Shown here: one piece after another, positions 16,900-24,660 of the stretch
Numbering within the stretch: position 1 is the first letter of the stretch
Layout: each line of letters opens with the position of its first letter
Source: an uncultured Odoribacter sp.
Lineage (GTDB): Bacteria > Bacteroidota > Bacteroidia > Bacteroidales > Marinifilaceae
Length of the DNA: 41,856 nucleotides
Assembly: GCA_900548135.1 (NCBI GenBank)
Contig: URJC01000001.1
Span: 1 to 41,856, forward strand
Direction of reading: 5' to 3'
Notes under the pieces: generated by a model
What the model saw: only the letters and a program-made list of their open reading frames with translations
Told to the model about the DNA's origin: nothing
Database searches by the model: none
Translations under genes and position numbers: made by a program

Positions 16900-17634
16900 A
16901 TGAATAAAACTGTAAATTACCGTTTAACTATTGTTGTCCCTGTTTATAATGAGGAAGGTAATATATTGAGATTGGAGAAGGAGTTAGGAGATTTTTTGGG
17001 AAAGGCGAAAGTGCCTTCATGTGTATTGTTTGTGAATGATGGCTCACAAGATAATAGTGAGAGATTATTGAAGGAAGTCTGCGTACGTCATGCAGACTTT
17101 TATTATCTCGGGTTGGCCAGAAACGGTGGATTGAGTGCAGCTATGAAAGCAGGTATTGATAATAGTGATTCGGAATTTGTAGGATATATTGATGCGGATT
17201 TACAAACTACTCCGGAGGACTTTAATAGCTTGCTGGATTATATTGAAGATTATGAGATGGTTATGGGAATACGTACAGGACGGAAAGATAGTTTTGTGAA
17301 AAATATGTCTTCCAAAATTGCCAATGGATTCCGGCGTTCTATGACTCATGATGGAGTAGAGGATACTGGTTGTCCTTTAAAAATATTGCGGACTGATTAT
17401 GCGAAACGGATTCCTTTTTTTACAGGCATGCACCGTTTTTTACCAGCTTTGATCCAGTTACAGAATGGCAAAGTGAAACAAATTCCGGTCCGTCACTTTC
17501 CTAGGCTAGCCGGAAAATCTAAATATAATTTGAGAAATCGTCTCGTTGGACCATTTAAAGATTGTTTTGCCTATCGTTGGATGAAAAAAAGATATATAAA
17601 TTATCAGGTGGCAGAAACCAATATCATGGAATAA
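16900..17634 (+). CDS. family 2 glycosyltransferase, dolichol-phosphate mannose synthase-like
   Basis: This 244-residue enzyme has a GT-A fold. VVPVYNEEGNILRLEKEL is at the N-terminus, VLFVNDGSQDNSERLL follows, and YIDADLQTTPEDF contains the metal-binding D-x-D. The segment GVEDTGCPLKILRTDYAKRI and the basic motif RHFPRLAGKSKYNLRNR are typical of the DPM1/ArnC/GtrB group, which move a sugar from a nucleotide donor to a polyprenyl phosphate. Unlike ArnC and GtrB it has no C-terminal membrane helices, so it is of the soluble or peripheral type. The facing gene is a double-LABN membrane protein and two ArnT-like transferases follow, so it probably makes the lipid-linked sugar donor for them. The sugar is unknown. 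Confidence 0.88.
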   Translation: MNKTVNYRLTIVVPVYNEEGNILRLEKELGDFLGKAKVPSCVLFVNDGSQDNSERLLKEVCVRHADFYYLGLARNGGLSAAMKAGIDNSDSEFVGYIDADLQTTPEDFNSLLDYIEDYEMVMGIRTGRKDSFVKNMSSKIANGFRRSMTHDGVEDTGCPLKILRTDYAKRIPFFTGMHRFLPALIQLQNGKVKQIPVRHFPRLAGKSKYNLRNRLVGPFKDCFAYRWMKKRYINYQVAETNIME

Positions 17635-17647
17635 AATTAATGCGTGA

Positions 17648-17687
17648 ATAGTTGTTGATATTTATGTAAAATATCCTAAACAACTAT
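17648..17687. terminator. candidate hairpin between convergent GT2 and LABN genes
   Basis: Nested inverted repeats: atagttgt at 17648-17655 pairs with acaactat at 17680-17687, and gatattt at 17657-17663 pairs with aaatatc at 17669-17675. No strong U-tract follows on either strand, so termination activity is uncertain. Confidence 0.45.
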
Positions 17688-18311
17688 GGGGCCTGCCTTT
17701 TCTTTTTTACTTTTATACATGATCCAGATGTTTCGGAAATAGACAATCAAACCTGTTGATTGGCCTAAAATAATTACAGGATCCTGTCGGAAAACAGCGT
17801 AGCTGACAATGATGCATGAGCCTAGTAAGCTAATAATCCAAAAACCAAGCGGAAGTACGGATTCATGACGTTTGCGGGAATATATCCATTGATAGACGAA
17901 ACGTAAAGTGAAAATTATTTGTCCAAGTGAGCCCCAGATTAATAAGCCTAAAGGAATGTCTTCATTAAAGAAAAACTTATCAATAAATTCTGTGACTTCA
18001 GAAAGCATATAACCAAGAGCCAGAAATGGAGTGGCAATCAAAAAATAACGGATAGGACGGGGAATCTTTTCCCAACTGTGTTTTATATCTAAATTCCAAA
18101 TATAGATATAGTAGGAAATCAACTGGCCAAGAATGATTGCGAAATCATCTCGAAGCCAGCCATAGAAAAAAAGTAAGTATGAACCTAACAGACTTAGTAA
18201 CCAAAAGATAGAGGGAGAGACTACTTGTTTGGCTTTTTCAGAAAGTATCCATTGAAATAGTAAACGTGCTGAAAAGCAAATTTGTGCCAGATAACCGATG
18301 ATATATATCAT
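17676..18311 (-). CDS. membrane protein with two LABN (lipid A biosynthesis N-terminal) domains
   Basis: A 211-residue protein built from two clearly related halves. Half 1 has ARLLFQWILSEK, PSIFWLLSLLGS and IILGQLISYYIYIWNL; half 2 has LRFVYQWIYSRK, PLGFWIISLLGS and IILGQSTGLIVYFRNI. Each half looks like one three-helix LABN unit, with a linker helix between (about residues 85-105). LABN units belong, as far as I recall, to the same clan as SWEET and PQ-loop transporters, and a pair would give a transporter-like bundle. In proteobacteria single LABN proteins often sit beside GT2 and ArnT/GT39 genes. Here the neighbours are the same classes, so a role in moving a lipid-linked sugar across the inner membrane is plausible but unproven. 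It is not LpxB: the glycosyltransferase part is absent. Confidence 0.82.
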   Translation of the reverse strand: MIYIIGYLAQICFSARLLFQWILSEKAKQVVSPSIFWLLSLLGSYLLFFYGWLRDDFAIILGQLISYYIYIWNLDIKHSWEKIPRPIRYFLIATPFLALGYMLSEVTEFIDKFFFNEDIPLGLLIWGSLGQIIFTLRFVYQWIYSRKRHESVLPLGFWIISLLGSCIIVSYAVFRQDPVIILGQSTGLIVYFRNIWIMYKSKKEKAGPIVV

Positions 18312-18327
18312 TTCATGTTTAATTTAT

Positions 18328-19869
18328 TTAGAATATAATAATACTGTAATTTCCAACTATATATGATTTTCTGTTCATTAGGATATTATTTAAATTGCTA
18401 TTTCTTATTTTATCTTTATTCTTGACAAATAGTATAAATTTTTGTTTGTCTAAAAGTGAATTTAGATGCGGTATATCTATCTTATGAATTTCCTGTTTCA
18501 GATAAACATCTATATTTTCACCACTTCGGAATTGAAAATAGTAGTAATTTTCTATTCCATTTTCGCAAGCAATTGTTGCTGCTTTTTGGCATATTTTGCG
18601 GAGACCAAGGTACTGATTTAGTCCGGAAATGGCAAGTGATCCGATGAGAATAGTGAGAAGAATGCCTGTACTGAGGCTGTTCATGGCCCTAATCAGTCTT
18701 TTTTGCCATAAATTGTATAAGGTATAAATGGAAAATGAAGTTAAAATTAAGGTTGTAATAAAGAAGATTGTATTTTGGGGAATGGGGACCGGGGTATAGC
18801 TGGAAACGATCCAAATACAAGGTAAAACCAGGGTGAGTATTAAGGCGGGTATCGCGATGCTGATATTGATAAATTTTTTATTTAATTCAGGAAGGAGTAT
18901 AAATGTCAGGTAGGTAGTGAATGGATATATAGGTAACAGATAAATATCCAACTTTGCGCTGAATGCAGATAGAGTTACGAAAGTTATTGCAATGATCGTG
19001 AGGAAAAATTTTTTTAGATCGGTATTTATGAGTTGTTTTTTGACTCCTGTTATGATGATGAGGAGGTAGAATAAGGTCCAGGGGGCCAACATGTAGCTGA
19101 TGGTTTTCAGATAATACCACCAGGGAGCTTTATGGTCAAATGCATCGACGGCCCTGTGTATTGTTTGATGAAAGAGGAGGTTGTATAAATAGGATTTTCC
19201 TCCTTCTGAATAAACTGCTGTAAACCAGATAATGCATAGACCAAGAAATATACTCCATTGCTTCCAGCCCAGATATCGGTTTATTTTACTAATTTGTTTT
19301 TTGATGATAAGAAAACTAACAATAGAAATTAGAGGAACTAGTAGGCCTGCCGGTCCTTTTGAAAAGACAGCTAAGAATATAAATACCGGTAATTTCAGGG
19401 GGTCCTTTTTAGTATATATACCTGAATATATTTTGTAGAAAGTATAAAGAGCCAGAGTAATAAACATACACATTAGCATATCCATTCGGAGTACAATGGC
19501 TGAACCAACGAAAAGTCCTGTTGTCATTAGAGTAATTCCTGCGCTATTGAGGTATGCTGGGAGTAGAGTTGGTTTTACCCAGGTATCCATGATTTTGACA
19601 ATAACAAGGGCGGGAATTAAAGAAAAAAGCCCTAAAAAAAGCATATAATGGTCACCAAAAAGCCATTTGCCTAGCATAATGATCCAGAAGTACAATGGGG
19701 GTTTGTCTGCATATATTGTATTATGGTTCCAGAAAGTAAAGAAATGCCCGTTCCGGATTGCTTCATCAGCAATGCTTAGATACTTCAGTTCATTATTGGG
19801 AGTAAAGTCCCGCCAAATCAACAGGGGTATAAAACAAAGGAATATGAAAATATAACTTGATTTTTTCAT
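18328..19869 (-). CDS. ArnT-like integral membrane glycosyltransferase (GT83 / GT-C)
   Basis: A 513-residue polytopic protein with about 11-13 hydrophobic segments. The first periplasmic loop holds NNELKYLSIADEAI and the signature TIYADKPPLYFW, which corresponds to the EKPPLxYW motif of ArnT-type enzymes that transfer a sugar from undecaprenyl phosphate to lipid A or another envelope acceptor. The usual D-E at the loop start reads N-E here, a possible functional difference. A C-terminal periplasmic part follows the last helix (from about residue 435). It starts 16 bases upstream of the LABN gene on the same strand, so the two are probably co-transcribed. The donor is likely supplied by the GT2 at 16900. 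Acceptor and sugar are unknown. Confidence 0.85.
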   Translation of the reverse strand: MKKSSYIFIFLCFIPLLIWRDFTPNNELKYLSIADEAIRNGHFFTFWNHNTIYADKPPLYFWIIMLGKWLFGDHYMLFLGLFSLIPALVIVKIMDTWVKPTLLPAYLNSAGITLMTTGLFVGSAIVLRMDMLMCMFITLALYTFYKIYSGIYTKKDPLKLPVFIFLAVFSKGPAGLLVPLISIVSFLIIKKQISKINRYLGWKQWSIFLGLCIIWFTAVYSEGGKSYLYNLLFHQTIHRAVDAFDHKAPWWYYLKTISYMLAPWTLFYLLIIITGVKKQLINTDLKKFFLTIIAITFVTLSAFSAKLDIYLLPIYPFTTYLTFILLPELNKKFINISIAIPALILTLVLPCIWIVSSYTPVPIPQNTIFFITTLILTSFSIYTLYNLWQKRLIRAMNSLSTGILLTILIGSLAISGLNQYLGLRKICQKAATIACENGIENYYYFQFRSGENIDVYLKQEIHKIDIPHLNSLLDKQKFILFVKNKDKIRNSNLNNILMNRKSYIVGNYSIIIF

Positions 19870-20046
19870 AAGTTAAAGTTTATCCAAGCAGTTTTTATCA
19901 TAGATTCTAATATTTTGTTGGGAAATTTAATCTATTCATAGTAAATTGGTTGCCTGTTTACATCATGCCTCTTTCCTCTGGATAGAAGAACAGAATGAGG
20001 TTACAATTTTTTTATTTAACGTGATAATTATTTTAAAGTTTTGACT

Positions 20047-21678
20047 ATGAATCAAAAAAAAGGCCATATTCTTTTTCTTATTGTCATATGTTATTTCTCG
20101 TTTTTTATTAATAATCAGTTGATTTTTGCAGATATTATGGAGTCGAGAAACTTAGTTACTGCCCGTGAGATTACAGAAGAAGGTAATTGGCTGGTTCCGA
20201 CGATGAATGGAGAACTACGATTGGAAAAGCCGCCTTTACCCACTTGGGTGGCTGCTTGTATTGAGCTTATTTCTCCGGATAATCTTCCTTTACAGAGAGC
20301 AGCTGCCGGAGTGATGGCCACTCTGCTGGTATTTTTCCTTTATGCTTTTGCGAGCCGTCAAACTTCAAATCCTTTATTCTGATTAATCAGTGCAGTTTCT
20401 TTGTGTACCTCATTTAATATTATTCTGATGGGGCGGACGGCTACGTGGGATATTTATTGCCATAGTTTTATGTTGGGGGCTATTTATTTTTTATTTAGTG
20501 CTGGCGGAAAGACTGGAAAATGCTGGAAAGAATTTATATGGGCTGGAGTCTTTATGGGCTTGTCTTTTTTAGGTAAGGGGCCGGTTTCATTTTATGCTTT
20601 ATTGTTGCCTTTTTTGATGGCGTGGGGGATTGTTTACCGGCCTTCATTCCGGGGAAAAGTTTTTCCTCTTTTAAGTATGATTGGAATTTGCTTGTTGATC
20701 AGTTTATGGTGGCCTTTTTTGCTTTTTCTGACTCATAAAGACATGTTATTATCCGTTTGGAATAAAGAGTCCTCGGCATGGTTGGAGCATAGCGTACGTC
20801 CCTGGTATTACTATTGGAAATTTTTTACAGAAAGCGGGGTGTGGTCTTTATTCCTGGTAACTGCTTTAATATGGCCTTATTGGAAGAAACGTATTCGTTT
20901 CCGCAAGGAATATTTGTTTGCTGTATGCTGGGTTTTTATGGTTTTGATTTGTTTGTCCTTGTTACCGGAAAAGAAAACCCGTTATTTATTGCCGATTCTG
21001 ATTCCTTCGGCTTTGGTTATTGCTCACTTTTTTATGTATTGCCGGCAATGTGTAGAGAATAGAAGATTTTTAGGAATGGATAAGCTGTTTTGGCGGATGA
21101 ATACTCTTTTAATTGCAGGGATTGTAGGACTTTTACCTGTTGGAATTTATTTTTTCTTTTATGTTGCCGAAGGAATGAGCTTGGGGTTCTTTATTTTTCT
21201 GATTTTTATGTTAGAAGGAATTGCTGTGTATTTGTTCTATACAGCTTTGAAGAATAAAATATTAGGTTACTTAGGTGGTATATTAGGACTGTTTTTGAGT
21301 GTAGAGATTTTTATTTTGCCGGCCATTGTGGGCTTGTTTACGAATCCTGCTGTAAATAGTATCAGTGCTGTCAGGGATTTGCCTGAAATTAATCAACTTG
21401 CCTTTTATTATCCTTGTGATGAAGGATTGCGTATCGAATTAGTTTATGAGGCAAGACGGAAAATATTACCTTATTGTTTTCAGGAAAATGCGGATTTACC
21501 TCAGTTACCGTTTATATTGATTTCTCAGAAAACTGCTGAAGAAGTTTTACCGCCAAATTTGCTTGAGCATGTTGAACTTCAATTTATTGATGAATTTGAT
21601 GATAATAAGCGTCCGGTTGATTCTGGTTTTCATTCAACGATGTTTGTACGTAAGGCAACTTTAGTTAAGGCTAAATAA
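20047..21678 (+). pseudogene. second ArnT-like glycosyltransferase, interrupted by in-frame TGA
   Basis: Reading from ATG 20047 gives 543 residues in one frame except for a TGA at 20380-20382 (codon 112). The sequence runs RQTSNPLF-stop-LISAVSLCTSF, where a tryptophan codon (TGG) would continue a hydrophobic helix. Upstream, IMESRNLVTAREI and ELRLEKPPLPTW match the first loop of ArnT-like (GT83) enzymes; downstream, LMGRTATWDIYCHSFMLGA and about ten hydrophobic segments complete the fold, followed by a soluble C-terminal part. A TTG at 20401 could restart translation but would miss the catalytic loop. It is transcribed away from the other ArnT-like gene at 18328. Either this copy is a recent pseudogene or the base is a sequencing error. 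Confidence 0.85.
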
Positions 21679-21695
21679 AACCGGAAAACAGTATA

Positions 21696-21735
21696 ATAAA
21701 AAACAGAATCATGTAAAAGTGATTCTGTTTTTTAT
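21696..21735. terminator. bidirectional rho-independent terminator
   Basis: A 16-bp stem (at plus aaaaaacagaatca at 21698-21711, paired with tgattctgtttttt at 21720-21733 plus at) encloses an 8-base loop tgtaaaag. A and T runs flank it, so it can end both the plus-strand ArnT-like gene and the minus-strand tsf operon. Confidence 0.88.
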
Positions 21736-21757
21736 ATTTACTGATGAAAAAGGGGGA

Positions 21758-22576
21758 TTAGTCGTTCAGCGTAAAACGAATAAATCCGGTAACAGTCAAA
21801 TCTTTATCTTTACTTGACAAATAAGCTTTTACAGTCTGTTTACCATCTTTCACAAAAGCCTGATTCAACAGGGTTGATTCCTGATAAAATTTGTTCAGAC
21901 GTCCTTCGGCAATTTTGTCCAGCATATTTTCAGGTTTTCCTTCTTCACGTGCTTTGTCCCGGCCGATTTCCAATTCATGAGCAATAACCTCCTGAGGAAC
22001 ATCGTTTTTATCAACAGCAATCGGAGCCATAGCAGCAGCCTGCATTGCAATGTCTTTTTTCACTTGGTTATCAGCTTCTTTATTAAATCCGATGACAGTA
22101 GCTAATTTATTTCCCGGGTGGATATAAGCGATAGTAGCTTCTGCCTCAATTTTACCATAATAGGCTAATTCCAGTTTTTCACCGATAACACCTGTTTGTT
22201 CTGAAATTTGGTCAGCAATAGAACGGCCGTTGATTTGTAATGCCAAAAGAGCATCTTTGTCGGCTGGCATATTTGCAAATGCACAATCTAAAATTTGTTG
22301 CGTAAAATGGATGAAATTATCATTTTTGGCTACGAAATCAGTTTCGCAGTTCAAGCTAACCATTACCCCTTTTTTACCTTCTGCATGAGCTAGTACACAG
22401 CCTTCTTTCGCTTCACGGTCAGCACGTTTGCTGGCTACGATAAGGCCACGTTTACGGATGATATCAACGGCTTTGTCAAAATCTCCTTCAGCTTCCTGAA
22501 GAGCTTTTTTGCAGTCCATCATTCCTGCATTAGTTGCGTGGCGCAACTTCATTACATCAGCTGCTTTTATTTCCAT
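21758..22576 (-). CDS. tsf: translation elongation factor Ts
   Basis: EF-Ts is the guanine nucleotide exchange factor for EF-Tu. The N-terminal UBA-like domain is visible (MEIKAADVMKLRHATNAGMMDCKKAL...AEGDFDKAVDIIRKRG), followed by the signature TDFVAKN at residues 79-85, which inserts into EF-Tu. The length of 272 residues is normal for the short (Bacteroidetes/Thermus-like to E. coli) range. It is the last gene of the rplM-rpsI-rpsB-tsf run; a heptad-repeat hairpin fills the 62-base gap from rpsB. Confidence 0.97.
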   Translation of the reverse strand: MEIKAADVMKLRHATNAGMMDCKKALQEAEGDFDKAVDIIRKRGLIVASKRADREAKEGCVLAHAEGKKGVMVSLNCETDFVAKNDNFIHFTQQILDCAFANMPADKDALLALQINGRSIADQISEQTGVIGEKLELAYYGKIEAEATIAYIHPGNKLATVIGFNKEADNQVKKDIAMQAAAMAPIAVDKNDVPQEVIAHELEIGRDKAREEGKPENMLDKIAEGRLNKFYQESTLLNQAFVKDGKQTVKAYLSSKDKDLTVTGFIRFTLND

Positions 22577-22583
22577 GTGTCTA

Positions 22584-22635
22584 ATTTTAAATTTTGAATT
22601 TTAGATTTTAGATTAACAATCTAAAATCTAAAATT
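22584..22635. repeat. 7-base periodic repeat forming an 18-bp perfect hairpin between rpsB and tsf
   Basis: The left side reads attttaa, attttga, attttag, attttag. The sequence aattttagattttagatt (22597-22614) is followed after the 3-base loop aac by its exact complement (22618-22635). It lies between co-directional rpsB and tsf, where a hairpin could stabilise the upstream message or reduce readthrough to tsf. It has no G/C-rich stem, so strong termination is unlikely. Confidence 0.85.
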
Positions 22636-22638
22636 AAG

Positions 22639-23436
22639 TTATTGTTCTTCAGTTGTTTCTTCTGTAGCAACTTCAACTTCTCCTTCAGTTGTTTTTTCAG
22701 CTTTTTTAGCTACTGGCTTTTTTTCAGTGCTTTCTTTGTCTTTTTCAGCTTTACGTTCTGTAAGACCTTCTTTAATAGCGTCAGCCACTTTATCTATCAC
22801 TAAACTGATTGAAGTAGAAGCATCGTCGTTACACGGGATAACGAAGTCGATACAACTCGGATCAGAATTCGTATCGACCATTGCAAATACTGGAATACCA
22901 AGACTTTTAGCTTCTTTCACTGCAATGTATTCCTTCATTACGTCCACAACGAAAAGAGCTGCCGGCAGACGGGTCAGATCAGCAATACTTCCTAAGTTCT
23001 TATCCAATTTAGCCCGCTGACGGGAAATCTGAAGTTTTTCCCGTTTTGAAAGGTGGTCAAAAGTTCCATCTTTCTCCATCTTATCGATGGTGGTCATTTT
23101 CTTCACTGCCTTACGGATTGTCGGGAAATTGGTCAACATACCACCCGGCCATCTTTCAGTTACATAAGGCATATTAATATTAGAAATTTTCTCAGCAACA
23201 ATGTCCTTAGCCTGTTTCTTTGTTGCAACAAACAGAATTTTACGGCCTGATTTAGCGATCTGTTTCAGTGCTGCAGAAGCTTTATCCAGCATGATAGCTG
23301 TTTTGTTCAGGTCAATGATGTGGATATCATTACGCTCCATAAAAATATAAGGAGCCATTTTAGGATTCCATTTACGGGTAAGGTGTCCGAAGTGACAACC
23401 TGCATTTAATAATTCGTCGAAATTCGTATTTGACAT
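22639..23436 (-). CDS. rpsB: 30S ribosomal protein S2
   Basis: The ATG at 23436 gives [30 protein letters not shown], the expected S2 start; an upstream in-frame ATG (23493) adds 19 residues that do not fit. Family blocks seen: [46 protein letters not shown] and [20 protein letters not shown]. The C-terminal 40 residues are a Lys/Glu/Thr-rich tail ([14 protein letters not shown]) common in Bacteroidetes S2. Total 265 residues. It lies 93 bases downstream of rpsI; that gap contains small hairpins that may be a regulatory leader. Confidence 0.97.
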   Translation of the reverse strand: MSNTNFDELLNAGCHFGHLTRKWNPKMAPYIFMERNDIHIIDLNKTAIMLDKASAALKQIAKSGRKILFVATKKQAKDIVAEKISNINMPYVTERWPGGMLTNFPTIRKAVKKMTTIDKMEKDGTFDHLSKREKLQISRQRAKLDKNLGSIADLTRLPAALFVVDVMKEYIAVKEAKSLGIPVFAMVDTNSDPSCIDFVIPCNDDASTSISLVIDKVADAIKEGLTERKAEKDKESTEKKPVAKKAEKTTEGEVEVATEETTEEQ

Positions 23437-23529
23437 TTTTGTGTTTTTAAAAAGTTTACATTCTTCATTTAAGCAATTGCCAGGTAGTCCCACTGAAGGA
23501 GTCCTGTCAATTTAGATACTAAACTGAAA
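23437..23529 (-). promoter_or_regulatory. possible structured leader of rpsB
   Basis: In the rpsI-rpsB gap two hairpins are visible on the minus strand. The first, directly after the rpsI stop, pairs 23520-23527 with 23507-23514 (8 bp with one G-U, loop of five). The second pairs cagg (complement of 23503-23506) with cctg (complement of 23481-23484), with an inner tcc/gga stem. S2 represses rpsB-tsf through its leader in other bacteria; whether these stems do so here is inference. No promoter with both boxes was found in the gap. Confidence 0.3.
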
Positions 23530-23916
23530 TTAACGTTTAGAGAACTGGAATCTCTTACGTGCTTTGGGCCGACCCGGTTTCTTACGTTCAACTTCACGAG
23601 GATCACGTGTCATGAAACCTGCTGCCCTTAATTTAGACTTGTCTTCTGCATTGATTTCAACCAGAGCTCTGGCAATACCCAGACGCAGGGCTTCTGCCTG
23701 GCCTTTGAAACCACCACCATCCAGATTTACCTTAATGTCATACTGACCGGTAACTCCCAACAGTTCGAGAGGTTGTTTAACAATGTACTGGAGTGTAGGT
23801 AAGGTGAAATATTCTTCCAACGGACGTTTGTTGATGGTGATATTGCCTTTGCCTTCACTGACGTAAACGCGAGCTACTGCTGCTTTTCTTCTACCGATTG
23901 CGTTAATTACTTCCAT
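23530..23916 (-). CDS. rpsI: 30S ribosomal protein S9
   Basis: A 128-residue protein of normal length. It starts [19 protein letters not shown], has the central [20 protein letters not shown] block, and ends in the conserved basic tail [17 protein letters not shown] that reaches toward the P-site tRNA. It begins 6 bases after rplM, the universal L13-S9 pairing. Confidence 0.98.
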   Translation of the reverse strand: MEVINAIGRRKAAVARVYVSEGKGNITINKRPLEEYFTLPTLQYIVKQPLELLGVTGQYDIKVNLDGGGFKGQAEALRLGIARALVEINAEDKSKLRAAGFMTRDPREVERKKPGRPKARKRFQFSKR

Positions 23917-23922
23917 GATCTG

Positions 23923-24378
23923 TTAATTTAAAGAGTTTAAATCAATTACCTTCGGCTGTTGAGCTTCGTGTTTATGTTCGGTGCCTGCATACAGGTGAAG
24001 GTTTTTTAAAATTGCTCTTCCCAGACGGTTTTTAGGAAGCATACCACGAACGGCGTGTTCGATTACTCTTTCCGGATGTGCTTTCAATACAGCTGCCGGA
24101 GAAGTGTGACGCTGTCCGCCGGGATATCCGGTGTGACGGGTGTACAATTTGTCTGTTAACTTATTTCCGGTTAACACTACTTTTTCTGCGTTGATGATAA
24201 TGACATTGTCGCCACAATCTTCAAACGGGGTAAAGGACGGTTTGTATTTGCCTCTTAACAGTTTCGCAACTTTAGAAGCAAGACGTCCCAAAACTTGATT
24301 CTCTGCATCAACAATAACCCACTCTTTTTGTGCGGTGGCTTTGTTGACATAAGTCGTTTTGTAACTTACTTGATCCAC
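23923..24378 (-). CDS. rplM: 50S ribosomal protein L13
   Basis: A 151-residue protein of normal length. WVIVDAENQVLGRLASKVAKLLRGKYKPSFTPF and the later block GGQRHTSPAAVLKAHPERVIEHAVRGMLPKNRLGR are the L13 hallmarks. It is first in the rplM-rpsI-rpsB-tsf run, preceded by a strong promoter and a long structured leader. L13 is a known autorepressor in E. coli, so leader-mediated feedback is plausible here. Confidence 0.98.
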   Translation of the reverse strand: MDQVSYKTTYVNKATAQKEWVIVDAENQVLGRLASKVAKLLRGKYKPSFTPFEDCGDNVIIINAEKVVLTGNKLTDKLYTRHTGYPGGQRHTSPAAVLKAHPERVIEHAVRGMLPKNRLGRAILKNLHLYAGTEHKHEAQQPKVIDLNSLN

Positions 24379-24421
24379 TTTTTTTAATTTTTAAATGATA
24401 CATCTGTTTGTTTTTTGTTGT

Positions 24422-24534
24422 GGCATACCCTCGCAATTATCGGAGAAATGGGGAAAACGCATAGTCGGGCAGGCCAAAGTCCCATTCTCTGAAAATATGC
24501 CTGCAAGGTAAATGGCTAAGGTTCAGCCTTGCAG
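24422..24534 (-). promoter_or_regulatory. structured mRNA leader of rplM, candidate L13-binding autoregulatory element
   Basis: Between the predicted transcription start (about 24559) and rplM the minus-strand RNA can form three stems. P1 pairs ctgcaagg and ccttgcag (24527-24534 with 24501-24508, 8 bp). P0 pairs ggcatat with gtatgcc (24495-24501 with 24422-24428; 6 Watson-Crick pairs plus one G-U) and closes P2, which pairs gagaatggg with cccatttctc (24481-24489 with 24443-24452, one bulge). After P0 the leader is A-rich and unpaired to the start codon. I recall that computational surveys proposed an L13 leader in Bacteroidia; identity with that motif is not verified. Confidence 0.6.
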
Positions 24535-24565
24535 TTTAAAGTGTGCACCACTCCAAAATGAGGGG

Positions 24566-24596
24566 CAAATTTAATCAAAGATTATTTATAATCAAA
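24566..24596 (-). promoter_or_regulatory. promoter of the rplM-rpsI-rpsB-tsf operon
   Basis: A complete Bacteroidetes promoter on the minus strand: TTTG (complement of 24593-24596), 19 bases, TAAATTTG (complement of 24566-24573). The predicted start lies near 24559, giving a leader of about 180 bases. Confidence 0.8.
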
Positions 24597-24609
24597 GACT
24601 TTGCTTTTT

Positions 24610-24642
24610 TTTGTCATAAATCTTTCAAAGATTTTATCTTTG
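24610..24642 (+). promoter_or_regulatory. promoter of hemW with an internal 17-base palindrome
   Basis: TTTG at 24610-24613, a 21-base spacer and TATCTTTG at 24635-24642 form a complete promoter; the leader to the ATG at 24661 would be about 13 bases. The spacer contains AAATCTTTCAAAGATTT (24618-24634), an exact palindrome around a central C. This is a good shape for a dimeric repressor site. Confidence 0.7.
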
Positions 24643-24660
24643 TATCTTAAATTGTTTGGT

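Noticed and set aside
17676..18311. Lipid-A-disaccharide synthase (LpxB).
   Set aside because: Only the LABN membrane units are present, duplicated; the GT-B glycosyltransferase domain is missing.
20380..20382. TGA read as tryptophan or selenocysteine in this organism.
   Set aside because: Other genes in the window end at TGA, no recoding hairpin is evident right after the codon, and the gene is not a known selenoprotein family.
22584..22635. Insertion-sequence inverted repeats or a CRISPR-like array.
   Set aside because: There is no transposase or target duplication, and the repeats are short heptads without spacers; no CRISPR array was seen anywhere in the window.
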